DNA of 7,048 nucleotides from an uncultured Bacteroidia bacterium (GTDB lineage: Bacteria; Bacteroidota; Bacteroidia; Bacteroidales; UBA932), in contig CADBMK010000182.1 of the NCBI GenBank assembly GCA_902795785.1, forward strand, positions 1 through 7,048. The letters run 5' to 3'. The notes below the pieces were generated by a model. It had not been told where the DNA came from, ran no database searches, and worked only from the letters and a program-made list of their open reading frames with translations. Below are positions 1-6,238 of the stretch, piece by piece; the stretch's first letter is position 1; each line of letters starts with the position of its first letter. Position numbers and translations under genes: made by a program.

Positions 1-383
1 CCAATGGCATCCATGCTGAAGCCGTTGTACATAACATCGCGGAAATAGACGATATAAAACTCTCCGGGCTTGATCTTGTTATGCTCAGAGCAGTCATAAA
101 GATACTTGGCCATCTCCACGCTCTTATCATAAAGGCAGCTGTTGTCATGGAAAATATCCTTGCAGAGGGAATAAATGAAATTATACTCAGGACCGCCCTC
201 GTGGACAAAATGCCAGTTTTCCTCGGTATCGAAAGGCTCAAGAAGAAAGCCTCTCATTACAAAACGGAGTTCGGGGGTAAGGCTGACCGGTGACTTGGAG
301 ATGTTGACTCCGTCCTCCTGGACTTTATTGCCGACGAAATGGGTGACGGCTTCCTCAATGGTAACGTTATCTATGGATATCAT
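1..383 (-). CDS. Nucleoid-associated protein, NdpA/YejK-like (NA37 family), N-terminal part
   Basis: The reverse strand from the ATG at 383-381 reads openly for 127 codons and runs off the left edge, so only the N-terminal third or so of an expected protein of roughly 340-350 residues is visible. It begins MISIDNVTIEEAVTHFVGNK, followed by 'GVNISKSPVSL', 'NWHFVHEG', 'EMAKYLYDCSEHNKIKPGEF' and 'YIVYFRDVMYNGFSMDAIG'. I recognise this as the Bacteroidetes form of the 37-kDa nucleoid-associated protein family (Pfam NA37), from the 'HHVGNK..EGV.LSKS' start and the 'KIKGGEFYVVYF' block. E. coli YejK binds the nucleoid; the role of the Bacteroidetes form is poorly defined. The start is chosen by similarity and by a promoter about 20 bp upstream (402-430). 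No Shine-Dalgarno site is seen, as is usual in this phylum. The family assignment is from memory of its sequence pattern; the C-terminal part is not visible. Confidence 0.8.
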   Translation of the reverse strand, partial: MISIDNVTIEEAVTHFVGNKVQEDGVNISKSPVSLTPELRFVMRGFLLEPFDTEENWHFVHEGGPEYNFIYSLCKDIFHDNSCLYDKSVEMAKYLYDCSEHNKIKPGEFYIVYFRDVMYNGFSMDAI

Positions 384-401
384 ATCTGTCTGTTAATGGC
401 A

Positions 402-430
402 CAAAGGTACAAAAAAAGAGACTGACCCAA
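402..430 (-). promoter_or_regulatory. Bacteroidetes-type promoter for the nucleoid-associated protein gene
   Basis: On the minus strand the -7 element TACCTTTG (409-402) matches TAnnTTTG. A TTG (430-428) lies 18 bp upstream as the -33 element. Transcription would start near 395-398, giving a very short leader of about 12-15 nt before the ATG at 383. The -33 TTG coincides with the loop of the rpmE2 terminator, and the spacer covers the terminator's 3' stem arm and T-run. Confidence 0.6.
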
Positions 431-441
431 GGTCAATCTCT
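411..441 (-). terminator. Intrinsic terminator downstream of rpmE2
   Basis: Read on the minus strand, an 11-bp stem (AGAGATTGACC with GGTCAGTCTCT, one G-U wobble in RNA) closes a TTG loop and is followed immediately by a run of seven T. It lies 30 bp after the rpmE2 stop codon. The plus strand has no T-run after the hairpin, so termination should be one-directional. It is the only convincing terminator in the window and may end transcripts from both the rpmE2 promoter and the upstream genes. Confidence 0.85.
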
Positions 442-471
442 TCAATTGTAAGAAACCTGTAATTATATGGA

Positions 472-723
472 TTACTTCTTCTTGTTTGCGTATCTCTGAT
501 AGAATCTGTCGACACGGCCGGCGGTGTCCACAAGCTTTACCTTGCCTGTGTAGAAAGGGTGAGATGTGTTAGAAATCTCGACCTTTACAACCGGATACTC
601 AACACCCTCGATCTCGATTGTTTCCTTTGTATTGGCACAAGAGCGGGTGATGAAAACGGTGTCGTTAGACATATCCTTGAAAGCTACAAGACGGTAGGTT
701 TCGGGATGAATTCCTTGTTTCAT
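472..723 (-). CDS. rpmE2: 50S ribosomal protein L31 type B
   Basis: This 83-residue protein of the large ribosomal subunit starts MKQGIHPETYRLVAFKDMSN and contains the L31 signature block 'ISNTSHPFYTGK' (about residues 50-61) followed by 'VDTAGRVDRFYQRY' (65-78) and a basic tail. It has a single cysteine (C29) and lacks the CxxC zinc pairs of the zinc-binding form, so it is the zinc-independent type B (YkgM-like). The ATG at 723-721 is preferred over an in-frame ATG at 750: family members begin MK-x-G-hHP and are about 80-90 residues long, and the nine extra residues MTNFKILKK have no counterpart. The 5' leader between promoter and start is short and A/T-rich, with two small palindromes. The gene has its own promoter (761-791) and ends at a strong terminator (411-441). 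The identification is secure. Confidence 0.95.
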   Translation of the reverse strand: MKQGIHPETYRLVAFKDMSNDTVFITRSCANTKETIEIEGVEYPVVKVEISNTSHPFYTGKVKLVDTAGRVDRFYQRYANKKK

Positions 724-726
724 TTT

Positions 727-742
727 CTTTAAAATTTTAAAG
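727..742. promoter_or_regulatory. 16-bp perfect palindrome just before the rpmE2 start
   Basis: CTTTAAAATTTTAAAG is a perfect inverted repeat ending 3 bp from the rpmE2 ATG. A second perfect palindrome, TCAAATTTGA, lies at 747-756 near the expected transcription start. Either could be an operator or a weak leader hairpin covering the ribosome entry site. Both are very A/T-rich, so chance is a real alternative. Confidence 0.25.
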
Positions 743-760
743 TTTGTCAAATTTGAGCCG

Positions 761-791
761 CAAATATAAGAAGCATTTTCCGTAAAAACAA
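761..791 (-). promoter_or_regulatory. Bacteroidetes-type promoter for rpmE2
   Basis: On the minus strand the -7 element TATATTTG (768-761) is a perfect TAnnTTTG match. A TTG (791-789) sits 20 bp upstream as the -33 element. The predicted start is near 754-757, giving a leader of about 30-35 nt. The -33 element begins 8 bp after the stop codon of the DUF1343 gene, so this promoter fills almost the entire gap and no terminator fits between the two genes. Confidence 0.75.
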
Positions 792-799
792 GGATTAAG

Positions 800-1867
800 C
801 TACTTAAATCTGAATGGCATATCCTCGTACAGAACGTATCTCTTGGCCTTTCTTATCCACTTCTGTTCTTCCAGTTTGACGTGCTCACGCAGCTGTTGGA
901 AATCAATCTTGCCTTCGAGGTAAGAATACATCACCGGATCCGCAAGTTTGGTCTGGAATCCGTCCAGAAGTTCAAACTGTGAATAGCGGTCCAGGAAATA
1001 GCGCAGAAGCTGCATCGTATGGAGCAGAGAATGGTACTCCACTCCTGGCGAAAGCATTATCTGATAGCCGAAGCACTGCTTTCCTTCATACCGTCCGGCA
1101 GAAGGCGTGAACGAGCAGGGACGCATCAGCACGCCGGCAGGAGCAGGAACAGTCTCCACAAGGCCCGGTTTAACGAAGGGCGCTCCGAAATACTCATACG
1201 GACGGGCCGTACCGATTCCCGGCGTGATTGTGGTGTTGTTCCAAAGACCGCCGCCACTGTACATCATAGGCGTGAACATTCCAGGGATGTAAGACGCCGG
1301 AGCGATGGTCCACGGCAGGAGCTGTCTGGTAGAATCCGATGCGAGGGCGGAAATGACATGAAGCGGGAACTTGGCACCGATCTCCGCATAATAAAGACTG
1401 CAGAGTTCGCCAAGCGTCAGGCCATGACGATGAGCCACCTTAGGGACACCGAGTTCGCAGACGCCCGTAGGCATCGTTCCCTCCACTACCCTGCCGGCGC
1501 AGTTGATATGGTCCACCACATACATGCTCGGAGCTTCGTCAGCAAGCATGTTGAGCGAGTCCATCAGCATCATCACGTCGCGGGTATAGTTGAAATACCT
1601 TGAACCCACGTCCTGAATCTCCACAACAACCGCATTCACTTCACGCAGCCTGTCGGATTCAAAAACAATATGGTTCGTCCCCGGAGTCAGTTCCGTATAG
1701 CGCGGACTGAAGATATAGGCCAGGTTGCCCCTCTTTCGGAAAATGTCATACATATAGCCGTCCCGCCCTGTATCCCAGCAGTTCTGGGTACAGAAGCAGG
1801 CGACTTTTCCGTCGTTTAGAGACTTGTCGAGCTGATCCTCGAGCGGGGTTGTCCTGAACGAAAACAT
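800..1867 (-). CDS. DUF1343 / NamZ-like (GH171-related) protein, divergent, probably cytoplasmic
   Basis: This 355-residue protein belongs to the DUF1343 (YbbC/NamZ) family, whose characterised members are exo-beta-N-acetylmuramidases that release MurNAc from peptidoglycan fragments. Family landmarks visible in order are 'GKVACFCTQN' (about 20-29, cf. GKRhGLhTN), 'VEIQDVGSRYFNY' (82-94), 'VDHINCAGRVVEG' (118-130, cf. DRPNP.GG..hEG), 'HRHGLTLGEL' (146-155), 'GIGTARPYEYFGAPF' (217-231) and 'CSFTPSAGRYEGKQCFG' (251-267). Two features are odd. There is no signal peptide; the N-terminus starts directly before the first beta strand. The usual 'PEHG' segment carrying the glutamate proposed as catalytic (Glu92 in B. 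subtilis NamZ, from memory) reads 'FSPRYTELTPG' (53-63), with R56 in the Glu position, and roughly 20 residues normally following it are missing. The start codon abuts the stop of the mutase gene (TAAATG), implying translational coupling. Family membership is well supported; enzymatic activity is doubtful. Confidence 0.85.
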   Translation of the reverse strand: MFSFRTTPLEDQLDKSLNDGKVACFCTQNCWDTGRDGYMYDIFRKRGNLAYIFSPRYTELTPGTNHIVFESDRLREVNAVVVEIQDVGSRYFNYTRDVMMLMDSLNMLADEAPSMYVVDHINCAGRVVEGTMPTGVCELGVPKVAHRHGLTLGELCSLYYAEIGAKFPLHVISALASDSTRQLLPWTIAPASYIPGMFTPMMYSGGGLWNNTTITPGIGTARPYEYFGAPFVKPGLVETVPAPAGVLMRPCSFTPSAGRYEGKQCFGYQIMLSPGVEYHSLLHTMQLLRYFLDRYSQFELLDGFQTKLADPVMYSYLEGKIDFQQLREHVKLEEQKWIRKAKRYVLYEDMPFRFK

Positions 1868-3286
1868 TTATTTGCCGATAATATTGTGAGCAATCTCAAT
1901 TACCCTCTGTGCAAGAGCGTTAGCCTCAGCCTCCGTCTCAGCCTCTGAATAGATTCTGATGATAGGCTCAGTATTGGACTTGCGAAGATGAACCCACTGC
2001 TTCTTGGCTTCGAAGATAACCTTTACGCCGTCGATATCGTTGATGGTCTCGTCCTTGAACACGACCTTCATCTCAGAAAGGATCCTGTCAATCATTGATG
2101 AATCTGAAAGATCGATTCTGTTCTTTGCGATGGCATACTGAGGATATGTCTTCTTAAGCTGGCTGACCTTCATACCCTTATGGGCGAGGTTACTGAGGAA
2201 GAGAGCGACTCCAACCATGGCGTCACGGCCTGCGTGGATTGAAGGGTAGATTACGCCTCCGTTACCCTCACCGCCGATGATGGCGCCGACCTCATGCATC
2301 TTTGTGGTGACATTGACCTCGCCGACGGCTGAAGCATAGTACTTGCCGCCGTGCTTCTCGGTAACATCACGAAGGGCACGGGTTGAAGAAAGGTTAGAGA
2401 CTGTGGCGATATTCTTCACGCCTTCCTTCTCAGCCCTTTCCAGGAGATAATCAGCCACGCTGACAAGGGTGTATTCCTCAACGAAAGGCTCGCCGTTTTC
2501 CATAATGAAAGCAAGACGGTCAACGTCAGGATCGACGGAAATACCGAGATCACAGCCGTGCTCGACTACAGTCTTGGAAAGCTCAACGAGATTCTGTGGA
2601 AGAGGTTCAGGATTGTGGGCGAAATCGCCGGTAGGTTCACAGTTTACTTTTACGCACTCAACACCAAGTCTTTCAAGAAGTGAAGGCATAATAAGTCCGC
2701 CGACGGAGTTGACGGCGTCAAGGGCAACCTTGAAGTGTGCCTTGCGGATGGCGTCGGCATCAACTGCAGGGAGTGCCATTACGGCATCAAGATGCTCCTC
2801 GGTATAATCATGATACTCTATCTTGCCAAGATCATCGACTTCAGCAAAGTTGAAGTCCTCTTTATTTGCACATTCGATGATGGCATTTCCTTCGGCAGCG
2901 GTAAGGAACTCTCCCCTCTCGTTGAGAAGCTTGAGCGCGTTCCACTGACGCGGATTATGAGATGCCGTAAGGATTATACCTCCGTCTGCTTCTGCAAACA
3001 GTACGGCCATTTCAGTGGTAGGAGTTGAAGCGAAACCGCAGTCAACCACATCCACACCGCATGACATAAGGGAGCCGCAGACAAGCTGCTCCACCATTGT
3101 TCCGGAAAGGCGGGCATCCTTTCCAACCACGACTTTATAACGCTCTCCTGCCTTCTTTGGCCTGCGGACGCGAAGCTGGTCACAGTAAGCGTATGAAAAC
3201 TTAACGATATCAAGCGGAGTAAGGCCCTCACCGGGTTTTCCACCGATGGTTCCGCGAATGCCTGATATTGATTTAATGAGTGACAT
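1868..3286 (-). CDS. glmM: Phosphoglucosamine mutase-like alpha-D-phosphohexomutase
   Basis: This 472-residue enzyme of the phosphohexomutase superfamily most likely converts glucosamine-6-P to glucosamine-1-P on the route to UDP-GlcNAc in the cytoplasm. The four active-site signatures are all present. TASHNP (107-112) carries the phosphoserine S109. DPDVDR (252-257) is the metal-binding loop. GEGNGG (339-344) is the sugar-binding loop. RKSNTEPIIRIY (435-446) is the phosphate-binding loop. The N-terminal 'SGIRGTIGG' (8-16) is also typical. The protein is slightly longer than the usual ~450-residue bacterial GlmM. Its sugar loop is GEGNGG rather than the GEQSGH common in GlmM, a form I associate with Bacteroidetes and archaeal enzymes, so phosphomannomutase or phosphoglucomutase activity cannot be excluded. 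It starts 42 bp after atpK with no terminator or clear promoter between, and its TAA touches the ATG of the DUF1343 gene. The enzyme class is certain, the substrate less so. Confidence 0.85.
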   Translation of the reverse strand: MSLIKSISGIRGTIGGKPGEGLTPLDIVKFSYAYCDQLRVRRPKKAGERYKVVVGKDARLSGTMVEQLVCGSLMSCGVDVVDCGFASTPTTEMAVLFAEADGGIILTASHNPRQWNALKLLNERGEFLTAAEGNAIIECANKEDFNFAEVDDLGKIEYHDYTEEHLDAVMALPAVDADAIRKAHFKVALDAVNSVGGLIMPSLLERLGVECVKVNCEPTGDFAHNPEPLPQNLVELSKTVVEHGCDLGISVDPDVDRLAFIMENGEPFVEEYTLVSVADYLLERAEKEGVKNIATVSNLSSTRALRDVTEKHGGKYYASAVGEVNVTTKMHEVGAIIGGEGNGGVIYPSIHAGRDAMVGVALFLSNLAHKGMKVSQLKKTYPQYAIAKNRIDLSDSSMIDRILSEMKVVFKDETINDIDGVKVIFEAKKQWVHLRKSNTEPIIRIYSEAETEAEANALAQRVIEIAHNIIGK

Positions 3287-3328
3287 AAAAAAAACTATTA
3301 TTAAATGGGGGATAAATTACTCTGACTA

Positions 3329-3748
3329 TTATATCATGAGCGCAGAGATCAGCGAAAGGATCGCATAGAACTCAGGAAGGGCGGCATAAATCATGGTGTT
3401 GGTAAGAACATCGTGACCCTGGCTGAGACCTGTAATACCGTTTGCGCAGACCTGACCCTGACGGATGGCAGAGAAAAGGCAAACAAGACCTACTGCGATA
3501 CCGACTCCGAAGAGAAGCGCACCCTGAGCCGCGAAATCCTTACCCATCCACATAAGGAAGGCAACGAAGCCATAAAGACCCTGGGTAGCAGGCATGGCTG
3601 AAAGGATAAGGTAGCTTGAAGACTTCTCAGGATCCTTCTTGAGAGCTCCTTCAGCCGCATTGGCTGCGATTGTAGTACCGATAGCACTTCCAACTCCGGC
3701 AAGAGCCAGCATAAGGCCAAAACCGAGATAACCTAAAATTTCGTTCAT
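3329..3748 (-). CDS. atpK: V-type ATPase subunit K (membrane rotor ring)
   Basis: This 139-residue proteolipid is almost entirely hydrophobic, with four predicted membrane helices as two fused hairpins (about 5-30, 46-69, 74-97 and 117-138). It forms the rotor ring that carries ions through the membrane. The glycine/alanine-rich first helix, 'PATQGLYGF' (53-61), 'FSAIRQGQV' (92-100) and 'ALPEFYAIL' (123-131) match K subunits such as E. hirae NtpK. The second hairpin holds the essential carboxylate E126; the first has Q56 instead, so each protein provides one ion site. The Na+ ligands known in NtpK (L61, T64, Q65, Q110, E139) correspond here to M52 (a backbone ligand), T55, Q56, Q98 and E126, which points to sodium rather than proton coupling. 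The 22-bp gap after atpI is nearly all A/T, which may favour strong translation of this multicopy subunit. It is the last ATPase gene of the cluster. Confidence 0.95.
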   Translation of the reverse strand: MNEILGYLGFGLMLALAGVGSAIGTTIAANAAEGALKKDPEKSSSYLILSAMPATQGLYGFVAFLMWMGKDFAAQGALLFGVGIAVGLVCLFSAIRQGQVCANGITGLSQGHDVLTNTMIYAALPEFYAILSLISALMI

Positions 3749-3770
3749 AATATCAATTGTTTTTTAATTA

Positions 3771-5624
3771 TTAATTCTTTTTCAGAGGGTTATACTTTAA
3801 TCCGCGGCCCTCATAACCGCTGTTTTTGAAATACTCCACGAATGTAAGACGCAGAGGGTGCACAAATGCTCCGAGGCCTGAAAGGGCCAGGTTGAGCAGG
3901 TGACCGAGCAGGAGAATCAGCACAAACGGCAGATACTGCCAGGTAGGGTTGTCACTGCCTCCGACTACCATATTCGCAAGATTATTAAACGCTCCGCCGA
4001 GCATACCGCCGGCAAGACCGAGTGCATAGAGACGGATGTAACTGAGAACATCTCCCAGAAGGCCTGTGGCCTCATTGTATGTATCCCAGAGTCCGGCTCC
4101 GATATTCAGGAGAGGATTCCTTCCAATCTTATTGAAAAGGTAGATTCCAAGGGCGGAAACCACTCCGATTACTATAACGGTAATCTTGAGAGCCTCCTCG
4201 GAAAGTACGCTTGTAGCTGCGAGAGTGGCCGTAACCACACCGCCTACGATAAGAAGGGTCCAGCCCCACGTACTGATACTTTCCTTAAATCCGTAGCGGA
4301 CAGTGGAGACGGCCGTCTTGATAAGACGGGCGAGACAGATATGGAAGACACCGATAAACACGGCGAGAACCATCTGCGCAGAATAACCGAACCACTGAAC
4401 GTCACTGGAAAGAAGGCAGTTCCTGAAGCCCTCCGGAAGGAAGGCCATATCCTTGATGTTCATTCCGAAGAATGTTCCCAGGAAGGTTCCGACAAAGAAG
4501 GTACCCGTACCAAGGGCCATGATGATAGGTCCGAAACCGTCGAACATTTCAATCCTCATCCACTTCTTCCAAAGGGCAAGGCCCAGAAGGAAAAGGAGGA
4601 TTCCGTATCCTCCGTCACCCATACAGAGCGAGAAGAACAGGAGGAAGAAAGGTCCGAGAACCGGAGTCGGGTCAAACTCTCCGTAATCAGGGAAACCGTA
4701 CATGCCCGTAAGAGGCTCGAACAGTTTGATGAAAGGATTGTTGCGGAGCTTGATAGGAGGATTGTCCTCGTCCTTTGCCGCCTCCTTCTCATAATAAATG
4801 TCCAGGGCGTCAAATTCAGCCGCAAGGCTTTCATCAAGATTTGACGGAGCAAATCCTTCAAATACCGACACAAGGTTGTCAACAGACTTGAGGGCCGTAT
4901 TACCGGCGATATGCAGGTCAAGGGCAGATTCGAGGGAAGCCTTATCCCTCTGGATGTCCCGGATGGTCTGCACCTTCATCGAATAGATACGGGCCTTAAG
5001 GATATTGATCTGTCTGAGTGTAGAAGCAAACTCGGCCTCGGCATCCTTCCACTGTCCCTGAGGCGCAGGGGCTTCAGGAATTGGGAATGAATACTCCTCT
5101 CCAGCCCTGGAAACCGTTACGAACCAGACGCGGGAGCCTTCGCTGCTGATCACTTCCAGAGGAACGAGTTCACTCCAGGCGGAGTCAAACTTGTCCGTAG
5201 TATAATAATGAAGCTGGAGGCCGTCCTTTGCAAGACGCTCTACCGCCGCTGAATCGAACTCTCCCCAAGGCATACGCCTCTGGACCTCTTTCCTGAGTTC
5301 CTTGAGATGCTCTCCGAGGGCGGCGATTTCCGAATCAATCCTTATGACGTCCGTTGATGGAACATCTGAAGGATCAGGATACTCCTCCTTCATAATCTTA
5401 GAGATGGAATCCCTGTCGGCTTCATTCTCGAGAACATATCTTTCGAGAATCCTGAGGGCTTCCTTTTCCCTGGCAATCTTATCCAGAATAGCCAGCGACT
5501 GGGCGTCAGGAGATTTGCGGCTGCGCACGACATCGACGACGCCGAGTTCCTGAAGTTTAGTCAGGAACGACTCCGTCTCCCCTGAAAGGAGTACGAAGTT
5601 CCATTTTGTCATCTTCTCTATCAT
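3771..5624 (-). CDS. atpI: V-type ATPase subunit I (membrane stator, a-subunit homologue)
   Basis: This 617-residue stator subunit has the family's two-part plan. A soluble N-terminal half (about 1-310) has charged helical, probably coiled-coil stretches near 45-115 and 195-275 that contact the peripheral stalks. A membrane half (about 320-595) has roughly eight helices and forms the ion path against the K ring. Landmarks are 'LFEPLTGMYGFPDYGEFDPT' (301-320), 'SLCMGDGGYG' (332-341), 'GLWDTYNEATGLLGDVLSYI' (511-530) and R531 in 'SYIRLYALGLAG'. R531 is the counterpart of the essential membrane arginine of V-ATPase a-subunits (R735 in yeast Vph1p). A second conserved arginine lies in 'HPLRLTFVEYFK' (589-600). 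The length is normal for prokaryotic subunit I. The ATG overlaps the atpD stop by 4 bp (ATGA), indicating translational coupling. Confidence 0.95.
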   Translation of the reverse strand: MIEKMTKWNFVLLSGETESFLTKLQELGVVDVVRSRKSPDAQSLAILDKIAREKEALRILERYVLENEADRDSISKIMKEEYPDPSDVPSTDVIRIDSEIAALGEHLKELRKEVQRRMPWGEFDSAAVERLAKDGLQLHYYTTDKFDSAWSELVPLEVISSEGSRVWFVTVSRAGEEYSFPIPEAPAPQGQWKDAEAEFASTLRQINILKARIYSMKVQTIRDIQRDKASLESALDLHIAGNTALKSVDNLVSVFEGFAPSNLDESLAAEFDALDIYYEKEAAKDEDNPPIKLRNNPFIKLFEPLTGMYGFPDYGEFDPTPVLGPFFLLFFSLCMGDGGYGILLFLLGLALWKKWMRIEMFDGFGPIIMALGTGTFFVGTFLGTFFGMNIKDMAFLPEGFRNCLLSSDVQWFGYSAQMVLAVFIGVFHICLARLIKTAVSTVRYGFKESISTWGWTLLIVGGVVTATLAATSVLSEEALKITVIVIGVVSALGIYLFNKIGRNPLLNIGAGLWDTYNEATGLLGDVLSYIRLYALGLAGGMLGGAFNNLANMVVGGSDNPTWQYLPFVLILLLGHLLNLALSGLGAFVHPLRLTFVEYFKNSGYEGRGLKYNPLKKN

Positions 5625-6235
5625 ACGCTCTGTTCCTCCATCTCCTCTTCCTCCGCGTGGCGTGTCTTCACGATCTTTGAAGATGCCTTGCTGAGGTTTT
5701 CCTCGTCTTCCATATAACGCTTGATCTTGCGTATGGCTTCCTGATATCCAGGAATCTGAACCTTTTCATAGAGGTTGACCTTCTGAGTGGTCTTCTTCCT
5801 CTGGTAGTCCAGGATGCGGCTCTTCTCCATATAGACCTCGGACTCGATTCCGAGTCTTGAGAGTTCCTTGAGAATAGCCACTCCGTCGGCATACCAGGCA
5901 GGCTTTACGAAGGCGTTGAAAGGACGGATCTCATAGTGAATCTCACCGAGACCCGGCGTTTTCACGCCAGCCACCTTCTCCGTGAAGAGGTCAACGTCCG
6001 TGATGGCAATAAGTCCGGGCTCGAACTCGTTCCAGAGGGCTGCGAGGTAGTCATACTTCGCAAGGGCGGCCTCCAGTTCGCTCAGGAGCTTCTCGGACTT
6101 GGCCTTGGCAGCGATGACGCTTACTCTGAGCGCGGACTCCTTGTTCTTCAACGTAGGGAGCGCGTTCTTACGCATCTTCAACTGCTTGTTCAGGTTGTTG
6201 AGCGAGGTTTTATTATATTGGAATTTAACTGCCAT
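5621..6235 (-). CDS. atpD: V-type ATPase subunit D (central rotor shaft)
   Basis: This 204-residue subunit forms the central shaft that turns inside the A3B3 head and links it to the membrane ring. The N-terminal helix begins MAVKFQYNKTSLNNLNKQL, rich in Lys and regularly spaced Leu, and continues to about residue 65. A short globular middle follows. The C-terminal helix contains 'DYQRKKTTQKVNLYEKVQIP' (143-162) and 'GYQEAIRKIKRYMEDEE', the most conserved block of the family, and pairs with the first helix as a coiled coil. A very acidic tail (EEEEMEE) ends the protein. The length is as expected (about 200-215). The gene starts 3 bp after the atpB stop and overlaps atpI by 4 bp. Confidence 0.95.
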   Translation of the reverse strand: MAVKFQYNKTSLNNLNKQLKMRKNALPTLKNKESALRVSVIAAKAKSEKLLSELEAALAKYDYLAALWNEFEPGLIAITDVDLFTEKVAGVKTPGLGEIHYEIRPFNAFVKPAWYADGVAILKELSRLGIESEVYMEKSRILDYQRKKTTQKVNLYEKVQIPGYQEAIRKIKRYMEDEENLSKASSKIVKTRHAEEEEMEEQSV

Positions 6236-6238
6236 AAA

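Noticed and set aside
81..396. Two short plus-strand open frames at the left end
   Set aside because: They are antisense to the nucleoid-associated protein frame, which matches a family in its whole visible length.
455..478. Small hairpin GTAAT...ATTAC overlapping the rpmE2 stop
   Set aside because: The stem is only 5 bp of mostly A-T pairs with no T-run, and the strong terminator lies just downstream.
724..750. Upstream ATG extending L31 by nine residues
   Set aside because: L31 proteins start MK-x-G-hHP, and the extension MTNFKILKK would be translated from the A/T-rich palindromic leader; the ATG at 723 fits the family.
1019..1603. Plus-strand open frame of 194 codons antisense to the DUF1343 gene
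   Set aside because: The Arg/His-rich translation lacks any recognisable domain and mirrors a frame with clear family motifs on the other strand.
3287..3328. Possible separate promoter for glmM in the atpK-glmM gap
   Set aside because: TAATTTAT and TAGTTTTT only partly match TAnnTTTG, and no TTG lies at the right distance upstream.
3900..4844. Plus-strand open frame of 314 codons antisense to atpI
   Set aside because: It lies wholly inside the well-supported atpI gene. Its translation is charged and low in hydrophobic blocks, resembles no family I know, and has no promoter or plausible start context. It is best explained by codon bias of the real gene.
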